This document shows positions 17,211 to 24,180 of a stretch of 39,345 bases of DNA, piece after piece. Made by a program: the position numbers and the translations under genes. The notes under the pieces were generated by a model, which worked only from the letters and a program-made list of their open reading frames with translations, did not search any database and was not told where the DNA came from. The DNA is from Trichodesmium sp. MAG_R02 (GTDB taxonomy: Bacteria > Cyanobacteriota > Cyanobacteriia > Cyanobacteriales > Microcoleaceae): assembly GCA_023356605.1 (NCBI GenBank), contig JAKQYE010000023.1, positions 2,061 to 41,405 of the forward strand, read 5' to 3'. Position 1 is the stretch's first letter; every line of letters begins with the position of its first letter.

Positions 17211-17640
17211 TTATATAAAAGCTGTAGCAAAAACTTTCTAACTAGAGTTGATAATATAGCAATCCTATTTTATTCGTGGCAAAAATTCCACTGCTTTTTA
17301 GGAAACAGGGAACAGGGAATAGAGAATAGGTAAGAGTTTTAAAAGTTTTATTTACTTTTTGATTTTTCGCAACCCCCAACGGACTGCTATAGGTGGTAAG
17401 CTAATACTCATTTAAAATACCTATTAGTAAGTTCTAATTTGGCATGATCCAATTCAGAATTTAGAAGGTTTTTTTTTATCCATAGTGGTATACAATCAAT
17501 TTGTTTTTTAAATACACAAAAACTTAATTAGGTTTTTCAACATTCGGCTAATATTCTTGGGTAACTAAATCTTAAAATAATAGAAAATAAAGGTCGAAAA
17601 ATTTATATTTTGTGGTTATATTTTAGAAAATTATTACTGT
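17211..17640. other. Divergent spacer between mutL and the AIM24 genes
   Basis: A 137-bp TATAGCAATCC-family element occupies 17255-17391. The rest, to 17640, must hold promoters for both directions, but none was recognised with confidence. Confidence 0.5.
17255..17391. mobile_element. MITE-like element, TATAGCAATCC family, copy 1
   Basis: It starts TATAGCAATCCTATTTTATT and ends GGACTGCTATA, 137 bp in all. The interior carries GGAAACAGGGAACAGGGAA and TACTTTTTGATTTTTCGCAAC. The terminal TA and ends fit IS630/Tc1-type elements. Related copies lie at 22605, 22944 (both reversed) and 23955. Confidence 0.8.
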
Positions 17641-18312
17641 GTGTTAGTAGTGAAATATAGCATCAGATATAAACCAGCCTTTGCTGCTATTTTTGTCACC
17701 TTAGATCCTGGTGATAGTATTATAGCCGAAGCAGGAGCAATGACCAGTATGGATGGTCGTTTGTCCATGAAAACAAAGTTTTCTGGGGGCTTTTTCCCTG
17801 CTTTATTAAGAAAATTTTTGGGGGGTGAATCCCTATTTGTTAATGTTTTTGAGAACAAAACCTCCCAACCTTTAAATGTTACGTTAACTCAATCCATTAT
17901 TGGAGATATTGAGTGTTTAGAATTAACGGGAAATGAGATATGTTTTCAACCAGGGGCTTATATTGCAAGTAGTCCTAAAGTTAAACTAGGAGTAAAGTTT
18001 GCAGGGTTTGCCAGTTGGTTTACAGGAGAAGGGTTATTTAGGTTAAAAGTAAGTGGCCATGGAAAAGTTTTTTTTGGGGCATATGGAGGATTAAGTAAGC
18101 AAGATATTGCTGGAGAATTTGTTGTTGATAATAACCATTTAGTAGCTTATAGTTCCAATATTAAAATGAGTATAGGATTATCGGGTGGTTTGATTAGTTC
18201 CCTTACTTCTGGAGAGGGATTAGTTTACCGACTCAAAGGCAATGGTGTTATTTATTTGCAGTCTCGTAGTATTGAGGGTTTAGTTCAATTCTTAAGCCCC
18301 AAAGTCCGTTAA
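17641..18312 (+). CDS. AIM24 / TIGR00266 family protein, first of three
   Basis: This protein has 223 residues when read from the GTG at 17641. A second GTG at 17650 would start it at VKYSIRY and aligns better with its neighbours, so the true start may be there. The family forms a beta-sandwich resembling the TRAP RNA-binding protein; its bacterial role is not established. Family features are AEAGAMTSMDG (about 29-39), the conserved GGESLF (61-66) and a second GEGLFRL near residue 120. It lies 15 bases ahead of the second paralogue, so the two are surely co-transcribed. No signal peptide or membrane segment is seen. Confidence 0.9.
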   Translation: MLVVKYSIRYKPAFAAIFVTLDPGDSIIAEAGAMTSMDGRLSMKTKFSGGFFPALLRKFLGGESLFVNVFENKTSQPLNVTLTQSIIGDIECLELTGNEICFQPGAYIASSPKVKLGVKFAGFASWFTGEGLFRLKVSGHGKVFFGAYGGLSKQDIAGEFVVDNNHLVAYSSNIKMSIGLSGGLISSLTSGEGLVYRLKGNGVIYLQSRSIEGLVQFLSPKVR

Positions 18313-18327
18313 AAAGTTCAAAAAATT

Positions 18328-19008
18328 ATGGATATTCAATTGATACATCAACCCGATAATGCGATCGCCAAAGTTAGCTTAAATAGAGGAGAAGAAATCA
18401 TCGCCCAAGCAGGTTGTATGGTTGCTATGAGTGGGTTTGTTAATACTAGTACTACCCTCAGACAAGGAAAACGAGGGGGTATTATGGGAGGATTAAAACG
18501 AATGTTGGGGGGTGAATCTCTCTTTTTAAGTGTTTTTCGTTCTCCTATCCCCAACGGTCAAGTTTTTCTCGCCCCTAAATTAATGGGAGATATCCTAGTT
18601 TATGAAATGCAGGGTCAAGAATTAGTTGTCCAAGCAGCTTCTTATCTTGCTTCTGGTAACGATGTAGACCTTGATTTAGGGTTTCAAGGGATAAAATCTT
18701 TATTCTCAGGAGAATCTATGTTTTGGTTAAGGATTACAGGTTATGGCCCAGTAATTTTAACCTCTTTTGGAGGAATTTATGAAATAGACGTTAACGATGA
18801 TTATATTGTGGATACTGGCCATATTGTCGCCTTTGAAAGAAGTTTAGATTTTCGTATTGATAAAGCTAATTCGAGTTGGTTGGGGGCATTTTTTGGCGGT
18901 GAGGGTTTTGTCTGTCATTTCCAAGGCCGAGGCAAAGTTTATTGTCAAACCCATAATTCAGGGTGTTTTGGAGCTCTCATCGGTTCTCAATTGCCTCCTA
19001 AAAAATAA
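18328..19008 (+). CDS. AIM24 / TIGR00266 family protein, second of three
   Basis: This 226-residue paralogue of the flanking genes has AQAGCMVAMSG near residues 26-36, GGESLF at 61-66, GESMFWLRITGYGP near 130-143, and a C-terminal GGEGFVCHFQGRGKVY. It starts with ATG 15 bases after the first gene. The DNA shows normal HIP1 use (GCGATCGCC near 18360), so there is no sign of recent import. Sequence identity to its neighbours is only moderate, so the triplication is old. The function is unknown. Confidence 0.9.
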   Translation: MDIQLIHQPDNAIAKVSLNRGEEIIAQAGCMVAMSGFVNTSTTLRQGKRGGIMGGLKRMLGGESLFLSVFRSPIPNGQVFLAPKLMGDILVYEMQGQELVVQAASYLASGNDVDLDLGFQGIKSLFSGESMFWLRITGYGPVILTSFGGIYEIDVNDDYIVDTGHIVAFERSLDFRIDKANSSWLGAFFGGEGFVCHFQGRGKVYCQTHNSGCFGALIGSQLPPKK

Positions 19009-19363
19009 ATTGTTTTTTGAAAATGACTATAATCAAATGAAGGAGAGGGGGAGGTCATTTCAGTTATCAGTACCTAAATAGAATAGGAAGGCTTGAAAGA
19101 CTAAATTTTCTTTATTTTCTTTATTTTCTTTTTTCCCTTTTAAAGGGGAGGCTTAAGACCTAATTTTCTGGTGATTTTGATAGTTAAAAATAAATCAGAA
19201 ATGAGAATTAAATAAAGCCTAGAAGGGGAAATAACTCAGAGCAGATCAAGTTGAGACAATTTAATTTGTGTCAATCAGAAAATCCTCATTCCTAAATAGA
19301 TTTTTTCTTCTCTATTATATATTTTTAACCTTAGTATTTATCAATAAACTAGGATGAGTATAT
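19009..19363. other. Spacer between the second and third AIM24 genes
   Basis: It holds a solo AAATGACTATAA end near 19021, a GAGGCTTAAGACCTAATTTT segment near 19147 that resembles the hairpin-bearing sequence at 26595 and 34757, and otherwise AT-rich DNA. Confidence 0.45.
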
Positions 19364-20068
19364 ATGTCAAAAATTGCTTATAAAATTGAACATTCTCCAG
19401 CTTATGCTTCATTAATTATTGATTTGCACCCGGAGCAAAAAGTATTAGTAGAAGCCTCAGCTATGGCCGCCATGGATACCTCAATAAAAATGAAATCTAA
19501 AATCAAAGGTGGCTTAATGAAAGGAGTCGGTAGAATGTTGGGGGGTGAGTCCTTATTTATTAATGAATTTAGCACTCAAAACCAGTCAGGAAGACTGTAT
19601 ATTTCCCCTGGCGTTCCTGGAGATATTCAACATTATTATATCGAGAATGGTTGTGGTTTATTCGTTCAATCATCAGGATTTGTTGCCTGTAGTGAGACCG
19701 TAGAAGTAGATACTCAATTTCAAGGATTTAAAGGCTTTTTTAGTGGAGAATCTTTGTTTTTATTAAGAGCTACTGGAAGGGGGGATTTTTGGTTTAGTTC
19801 CTATGGGGGTATTTTGGAAATTCCTGTGGAAGAAAGTTATGTGGTAGATACTGGTTATATTGTGGCTTTTGAAGATACCCTAAATTATAATGTCGAGATG
19901 ATTGGAGGCTTATCATTTCAAAGTTTAAAAACAGGAGTTTTAGGGGGTGAAGGATTAGTTTGTAGGTTTAGTGGTCAAGGTAGTTTATGGATTCAAAGCC
20001 GCGGGATTTATCCTCTATTAAATTTTTTAGATCCTTTCCGTCCTAATGAAAGTAGTGATAAAGATTGA
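19364..20068 (+). CDS. AIM24 / TIGR00266 family protein, third of three
   Basis: This 234-residue member has SAMAAMDTSIKMKSKIKGG near residues 32-50, GGESLF at 60-65, GESLFLLRATGRGDFW, and GGEGLVCRFSGQGSLWIQS near the C-terminus, followed by a short tail ending in DKD. It is 355 bases from the second gene, with element fragments between, so co-transcription is uncertain. The glycine-rich KGGLMKGVGRMLGG segment is shared with the second paralogue. A mobile element starts 17 bases after the stop. Confidence 0.9.
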   Translation: MSKIAYKIEHSPAYASLIIDLHPEQKVLVEASAMAAMDTSIKMKSKIKGGLMKGVGRMLGGESLFINEFSTQNQSGRLYISPGVPGDIQHYYIENGCGLFVQSSGFVACSETVEVDTQFQGFKGFFSGESLFLLRATGRGDFWFSSYGGILEIPVEESYVVDTGYIVAFEDTLNYNVEMIGGLSFQSLKTGVLGGEGLVCRFSGQGSLWIQSRGIYPLLNFLDPFRPNESSDKD

Positions 20069-20085
20069 TTGGATTAATTATTAAT

Positions 20086-20187
20086 CAGGACTTACGCAGG
20101 CAAATTGAGAAACCCGGTTTTTCGTAGATATTTATGTGTTAAAAATAATGATTTACTGTCTTAACCGGGTTTCTTTGCGTAAGTCCT
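20086..20187. mobile_element. MITE-like element, CAGGACTTACGCA family, composite copy
   Basis: It starts CAGGACTTACGCAGG and ends TTTGCGTAAGTCCT, 102 bp in all. The interior differs from the other copies: GAGAAACCCGG and its inverse CCGGGTTTC form an inner inverted repeat around CGTAGATATTTATGTGTTAA, which also occurs at 3465-3502. Confidence 0.75.
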
Positions 20188-20200
20188 ATTCATTAAACTT

Positions 20201-20927
20201 ATGAGCGATCGCAATCCCCCATCAACTAATCCTCAACTTCTAATTATATTAGGAATTTTTACAGCAATTATTGTTATAATGATTAGCTTTGTATCCCTGT
20301 TAGCTGATTGGGAAATTACTCAAATTCGGATTTTACGAACAAAAAGCTAAAGATTCTCCTCAACAATAAATCTTAAATAGTCTCTTGGATCCTTTAGAGT
20401 CTAAACTAAATAATAAATTATGAGAAAAAAGGGATTATCGAGTCATCTCTATTCCCGAAAAAAACGTTAGCGCTTTTGCTATTTATGAGGATGTTATTGA
20501 TATTTTTGAATAGTTAGTAAAAGAAGTTAAATCAGAAAATGAATTGATGATGATTTTAGGTTATGAATTAAGACATTTTGCTAAGTTTAGGGGAAAGTTT
20601 AGCTGTTCGAGTTGCGATCGCTAGTATTTTTGGAGATAATGGGACCTTAGCCAATAGTATTGGAGTTGTTATTGAAACTATTAGTAATACTCCCTATTCC
20701 CAGTCTCAAAAATATCAAGTAGATGAATCAAATATTGATCAATCGCTAGTATTTTTGGAGATAATGGGACCTTAGCCAATAGTATTGGAGTTGTTATTGA
20801 AACTATTAGTAATACTCCCTATTCCCAGTCTCAAAAATATCAAGTAGATGAATCAAGTATTGATCAACTGAACCATGAATTATCATTACATGGTTTTAAG
20901 AGACCAATTGAAATATTCTTCAATTAA
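20201..20927 (+). pseudogene. Decayed M48-type zinc metalloprotease gene with an internal tandem duplication
   Basis: An ATG at 20201 opens 49 codons with one membrane segment (LLIILGIFTAIIVIMISF) and stops at 20348. Beyond this, fragments with internal stops read NSLLDPLESKLNNKL, EKRDYRVISIPEKNVSAFAI and LVKEVKSENELMMILGYELR then HF. The last corresponds to the M48 zinc helix HELGH, with the first His changed to Tyr and Gly to Arg. After a frame change SLGESLAVRVAIASIFGDN follows. Several stops, frameshifts and the loss of HExxH make it dead. A final open stretch (LNHELSLHGFKRPIEIF) does not look like M48 and may belong to another relic. Confidence 0.75.
20618..20867. repeat. 125-bp perfect tandem duplication inside the dead protease gene
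   Basis: Copies at 20618-20742 and 20743-20867 start TCGCTAGTATTTTTGGAGAT and differ by about one base (AATATTGATCAA against AGTATTGATCAA). The unit length is not a multiple of three, so the duplication shifts the frame. The near identity shows it is recent. Confidence 0.95.
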
Positions 20928-21403
20928 ATTGAAGCAAATTTTAACTTGAATAACTAAAGTATTTTTTTAATAAAAATAGTTAAGCGTTCGCTCCCCGTGG
21001 TAGAGCGCCGTATCCCACAAAATTATAGTAAAGATTGCTAAATTACTATGCATCATATATAGTATTTTTGTGTAAGCCCTGATTTATGAGAAAGTAGTAA
21101 CAAAAAGCTTCTAAATTATGTGGGATATAATTTGCTATGTTAGTTTATGGCCAATCTTAGTGTTACTTAAACACTTTCTGAGAGAAAAATAGTGCAATCT
21201 CTGTCTAGGCAAGAGAATTATCTCAAACAGTTCAAAATGACTATAACTCTTAATTATCCAGCAGAATTTATGTTTTTTTAAGGTAAAAGTTTATTCCTGT
21301 GTTGGTAAAGCCTATTTTCCACTTCTTTTTTGTATTGTAAAATATCAGTCCCAATTAAATTCAAATTTATCTGTCTAACTTTAGTTAAAAACAAATCTTA
21401 ATA
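20928..21403. other. Spacer upstream of the TauE/SafE gene
   Basis: A GCGTTCGCTCCCCGTGGTAG segment (near 20983) resembles a common cyanobacterial dispersed repeat. Decayed CAGGACTTACGCA-type sequence (GTGTAAGCCCTGATT) lies near 21071 and a solo AAATGACTATAA end near 21235. No gene is seen. Confidence 0.45.
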
Positions 21404-22186
21404 ATGATTCCAACAAACCTGTTAATTTTAGGTATAGGAGGTCTTGTTTCAGGGATTCTAGCTGGATTTTTAGGAATTGGCGGTGGTACGGTAATGGTAC
21501 CCATATTAGTAGCTTTAGGATATCAACCTATACAAGGGGTTGCAACTAGCGCTTTAGCTATTACAATTATAGCCACTTCCGGTACCCTACAAAATTGGCG
21601 TATGGGTTACATCAAACCTCTAAGAGTTCTTTTGTTGGCATTGCCAGCATTATTCACTGCCCAAGTTGGGGTTTATTTGGCAGAACAATTTTCCCCCACT
21701 ATGTTATTGTTGGGTTTTGGTTTACTAATGTTGGTTAGTATTTATTTGTTTGAGTTCCGCAAACGTATTATAACTAAACAAAAAGATGATCAAAACAATG
21801 GTGAAAAACAGCAATTGGGAAATCCTACTATTGCTAGAATTATTACTGGGGGAACAGGAGGGTTATTAGCTGGTTTATTTGGCGTTGGTGGTGGGGTGAT
21901 TATGGTACCTCTGCAAATGATTTTACTTGGGGAACCTATCAAAGCTGCTATTCAAACAAGTCTAGGTGTAATTGTTGTCACTTCTATCTCTGCTTCTTTA
22001 GGTCATTATTTGAATGGTAATGTTGTGTTTGTTGAAGGTTTGTTTTTGGGTTTTGGGGGCTTGATAGGCGCTCAAATTAGTACTCGTTTTCTACCAAAGT
22101 TACCTAGTTCAGTTGTGAGCTTTGCTTTTCGGAGTTTGTTAATAATTTTAGCTATTTATACTTTCTGGAAAGCTTGGCAAATATAG
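21404..22186 (+). CDS. TauE/SafE family membrane exporter (sulfite/sulfoacetate-type)
   Basis: This 260-residue, very hydrophobic inner-membrane protein has two homologous halves. Each half carries the family signature: GIGGGTVMVP (24-33) and GVGGGVIMVP (from about residue 160). About eight transmembrane helices are expected, with a hydrophilic cytoplasmic loop at about 125-145 (KRIITKQKDDQNNGEKQQ). Members export sulfite, taurine breakdown products or other organosulfur anions, but the substrate cannot be assigned here. The gene stands alone. The length is usual for the family. Confidence 0.9.
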   Translation: MIPTNLLILGIGGLVSGILAGFLGIGGGTVMVPILVALGYQPIQGVATSALAITIIATSGTLQNWRMGYIKPLRVLLLALPALFTAQVGVYLAEQFSPTMLLLGFGLLMLVSIYLFEFRKRIITKQKDDQNNGEKQQLGNPTIARIITGGTGGLLAGLFGVGGGVIMVPLQMILLGEPIKAAIQTSLGVIVVTSISASLGHYLNGNVVFVEGLFLGFGGLIGAQISTRFLPKLPSSVVSFAFRSLLIILAIYTFWKAWQI

Positions 22187-22604
22187 TGACTTTATAGAAC
22201 TATGAAGATATCAAATATTTTGGTAAGTTAATAGGTGTTAATTTGAGATACCATTTATATAAAAGCAGCAAAAAAAAACTTCTAATTGTGTCACAAATAA
22301 TTTGTTATATTGCACCATTTATCAAAAAAAAATCTAAATTTTATTGAGTTTGGGAGGAGGGAATTCAAACCTAACTAATTTTAGTCCTCAAATAGGAATA
22401 ATAGTAGATAATTGTATGAAATTTCCAAGAGATAATCACTATTTGAAAACTCTAAAAAAAATGTCTTAATTATTTAAGAATAAAACCCATAATTACCACT
22501 TATAAACTTCTGAGAAAATTCAAATCATACCTCCTATCCTTAGTATCACTTTTCCATCACTAACTCTGATTATGCAATCTTTTTTTCTCTGATTTTGCTG
22601 GTTA

Positions 22605-22742
22605 TATAGCAGTCCGCGCATAGGTTGCTGCAAATCAAAAAGTAGATAAAAAAGTTAAAACTCTTACTTGTCAAATGTTGCCTGTTACTTGTTGCCTAAA
22701 AAGCAGTAAGATTTTTACCACGAATAAAACAGAATTGCTATA
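22605..22742. mobile_element. MITE-like element, TATAGCAATCC family, copy 2
   Basis: It starts TATAGCAGTCCGCGCATAGG and ends AGAATTGCTATA (138 bp). Relative to 17255 it is inverted. It is almost identical to the copy 339 bases downstream, and the homology extends about 32 bases upstream of both. Confidence 0.85.
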
Positions 22743-22943
22743 GTATTATCAAAATTGCAAACCCATCGAAATATGTAAGAAGCTGAAAGAAAATTAAATT
22801 TGGTGAAAATACTCAATGCTAGGCACAAAGGGAGTTGGAAAAGCAACCAGAGAATAAATCCTCTCAATGAATTAATTGTGTTAGTAATATCTATTAATTT
22901 ACATCAAATTATGTAATCTTTTTTTCTCTAATTTTGCTGATTA

Positions 22944-23081
22944 TATAGCAGTCCGCGCATAGGTTGCTGCAAATCAAAAAGTAGATAAAAAAGTTAAAAC
23001 TCTTACTTGTCAAATGTTGCCTGTTGCTTGTTGCCTAAAAAGCAGTAAGATTTCTGCCACCTATAAAATAGGATTGCTATA
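22944..23081. mobile_element. MITE-like element, TATAGCAATCC family, copy 3
   Basis: It starts TATAGCAGTCCGCGCATAGG and ends GGATTGCTATA (138 bp). It differs from copy 2 by only a few bases, mostly near the right end (TTTCTGCCACCTATAAAA). Confidence 0.85.
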
Positions 23082-23480
23082 GATTCTAACTATCACTTTT
23101 ATAATCCTTAAATATTGCTTTTTTCTCATTATATTACTACAGAATTTTTCACTTCTCCAGCATATGATAGATTGGTAAGAATATACCATTTTTCTAAAAG
23201 ATAATTCTGGACGTATTTTGTTTTTTTATATATTAGTAAATTGTAGGTATCTACCTTTCTTTAATTTCGGTAATTTTCTGATCAGATAAGAATTTAGCTT
23301 CACCAAAATTTACTTTTAATTATGATAATTTATACTAATTTTAAAAATAGTTACTATGCCATAATCCTGAACTGGTGAAAATTTTATGATACTTATTTGT
23401 GACATTATTTTTTCAAATAGTATGACAATACTTTTTACCTCATTTAATCATAGTTATTTTGTTATCTATACCCTAAATAA

Positions 23481-23770
23481 TAGCACCAATTATATTTAAA
23501 GTTACCCTAAATGCTGTGGGATTTGAAGAATAATTAGCTCAACATTTATTACCATCATTAAAAATTCCCAGTGTACTGCTGCATGGATAATTCACCAAAC
23601 AGGAAAAAACGTTATTAGAGAATTAGTAGAAGCAGGGGGTCACCAATTACTATTTTTGCCAAAATACTCTCCTGATTTAAATGACTAAGAACATGATTTT
23701 AGTGCATTAAAAAGAGCTAGAATGTATTCACCTATCAATACATATCGATTTGGAAATTATTCGTAATTAT
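23481..23770 (+). pseudogene. IS630-family DDE transposase, C-terminal relic
   Basis: The plus strand reads IAPIIFKVTLNAVGFEE, a stop, then LAQHLLPSLKIPSVL. After frame changes it reads MDNSP (second catalytic Asp region), then IRELVEAGGHQLLFLPKYSP followed by DLND, a stop and EHDFSALKRARMYSPINT. This matches the C-terminal half of IS630 transposases, where the last catalytic acid lies in the DLNPIEHDF-like segment. At least two stops and two frameshifts make it dead. The N-terminal half is not recognised. Elements with IS630-type ends lie on both sides. Confidence 0.8.
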
Positions 23771-23808
23771 TGTGCAAAATAGTATCCCATCCTTATTTAA
23801 AATAACTA

Positions 23809-23913
23809 TACAACAGTTTTCATGTCGGTAGACCACAGTAGGGATGTTGCATGCAACGTCCCTACAAGGTTTTGGTTATGGCGATATAGTTCATCAATTT
23901 GAAAAGCGCTGTA
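23809..23913. mobile_element. MITE-like element, TATAGCGGTTTTCA family, copy 2 (inverted)
   Basis: It starts TACAACAGTTTTCATG and ends TTGAAAAGCGCTGTA (105 bp). The centre is a perfect palindrome-like hairpin, GTAGGGATGTTGCAT paired with ATGCAACGTCCCTAC with one mismatch. Confidence 0.85.
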
Positions 23914-24137
23914 ATATTCATTTTTCTGATTTTGACTGGAGATGTAATTATTACTATAGCAATCCTATTTTATTGGTGACAAAAATCTTACTGCTTTTTA
24001 GAAAACAAGCAACAGGCAACAGTTAACAGGTAAGATTTTCAACTTTTTTATCTACTTTTTGATTTGCCGCAACCTATGGGGGGATTGCTATATAATATTC
24101 ATTTTTTTGATTTTGACTGGAGATGTAATTATTACTA
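23912..24137. repeat. Direct duplication of about 43 bp flanking an element
   Basis: TAATATTCATTTTT followed by TGATTTTGACTGGAGATG and TAATTATTACTAT occurs at 23912-23956 and again at 24093-24137, with about one difference. The 138-bp element lies exactly between. This is far longer than the 2-bp TA duplication made by IS630-type insertion. Confidence 0.85.
23955..24092. mobile_element. MITE-like element, TATAGCAATCC family, copy 4
   Basis: It starts TATAGCAATCCTATTTTATT and ends GGGATTGCTATA (138 bp), in the orientation of the copy at 17255. It sits between two direct copies of a host-like 43-45-bp segment. Confidence 0.85.
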
Positions 24138-24180
24138 TTATATTTATTACGACCAATTTAGGATTGCTATAAAATACTAA

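Larger units (their letters stand above)
22187..23480. other. Gene-free region with duplicated elements
   Basis: No gene is supported. Two copies of the 138-bp TATAGCAATCC element with shared upstream flanks lie at 22573-22742 and 22913-23081. Near 22541 the plus strand reads ILSITFPSLTLIMQS, which resembles ILSLTFLSLTLTNCS in the signal peptide of the dead protease at 2831. It may be a second, much shorter relic. Confidence 0.5.

Noticed and set aside
20868..20927. Stretch LNHELSLHGFKRPIEIF resembling the end of a nucleotide cyclase domain
   Set aside because: It is too short to assign and has no upstream cyclase sequence; left inside the pseudogene entry.
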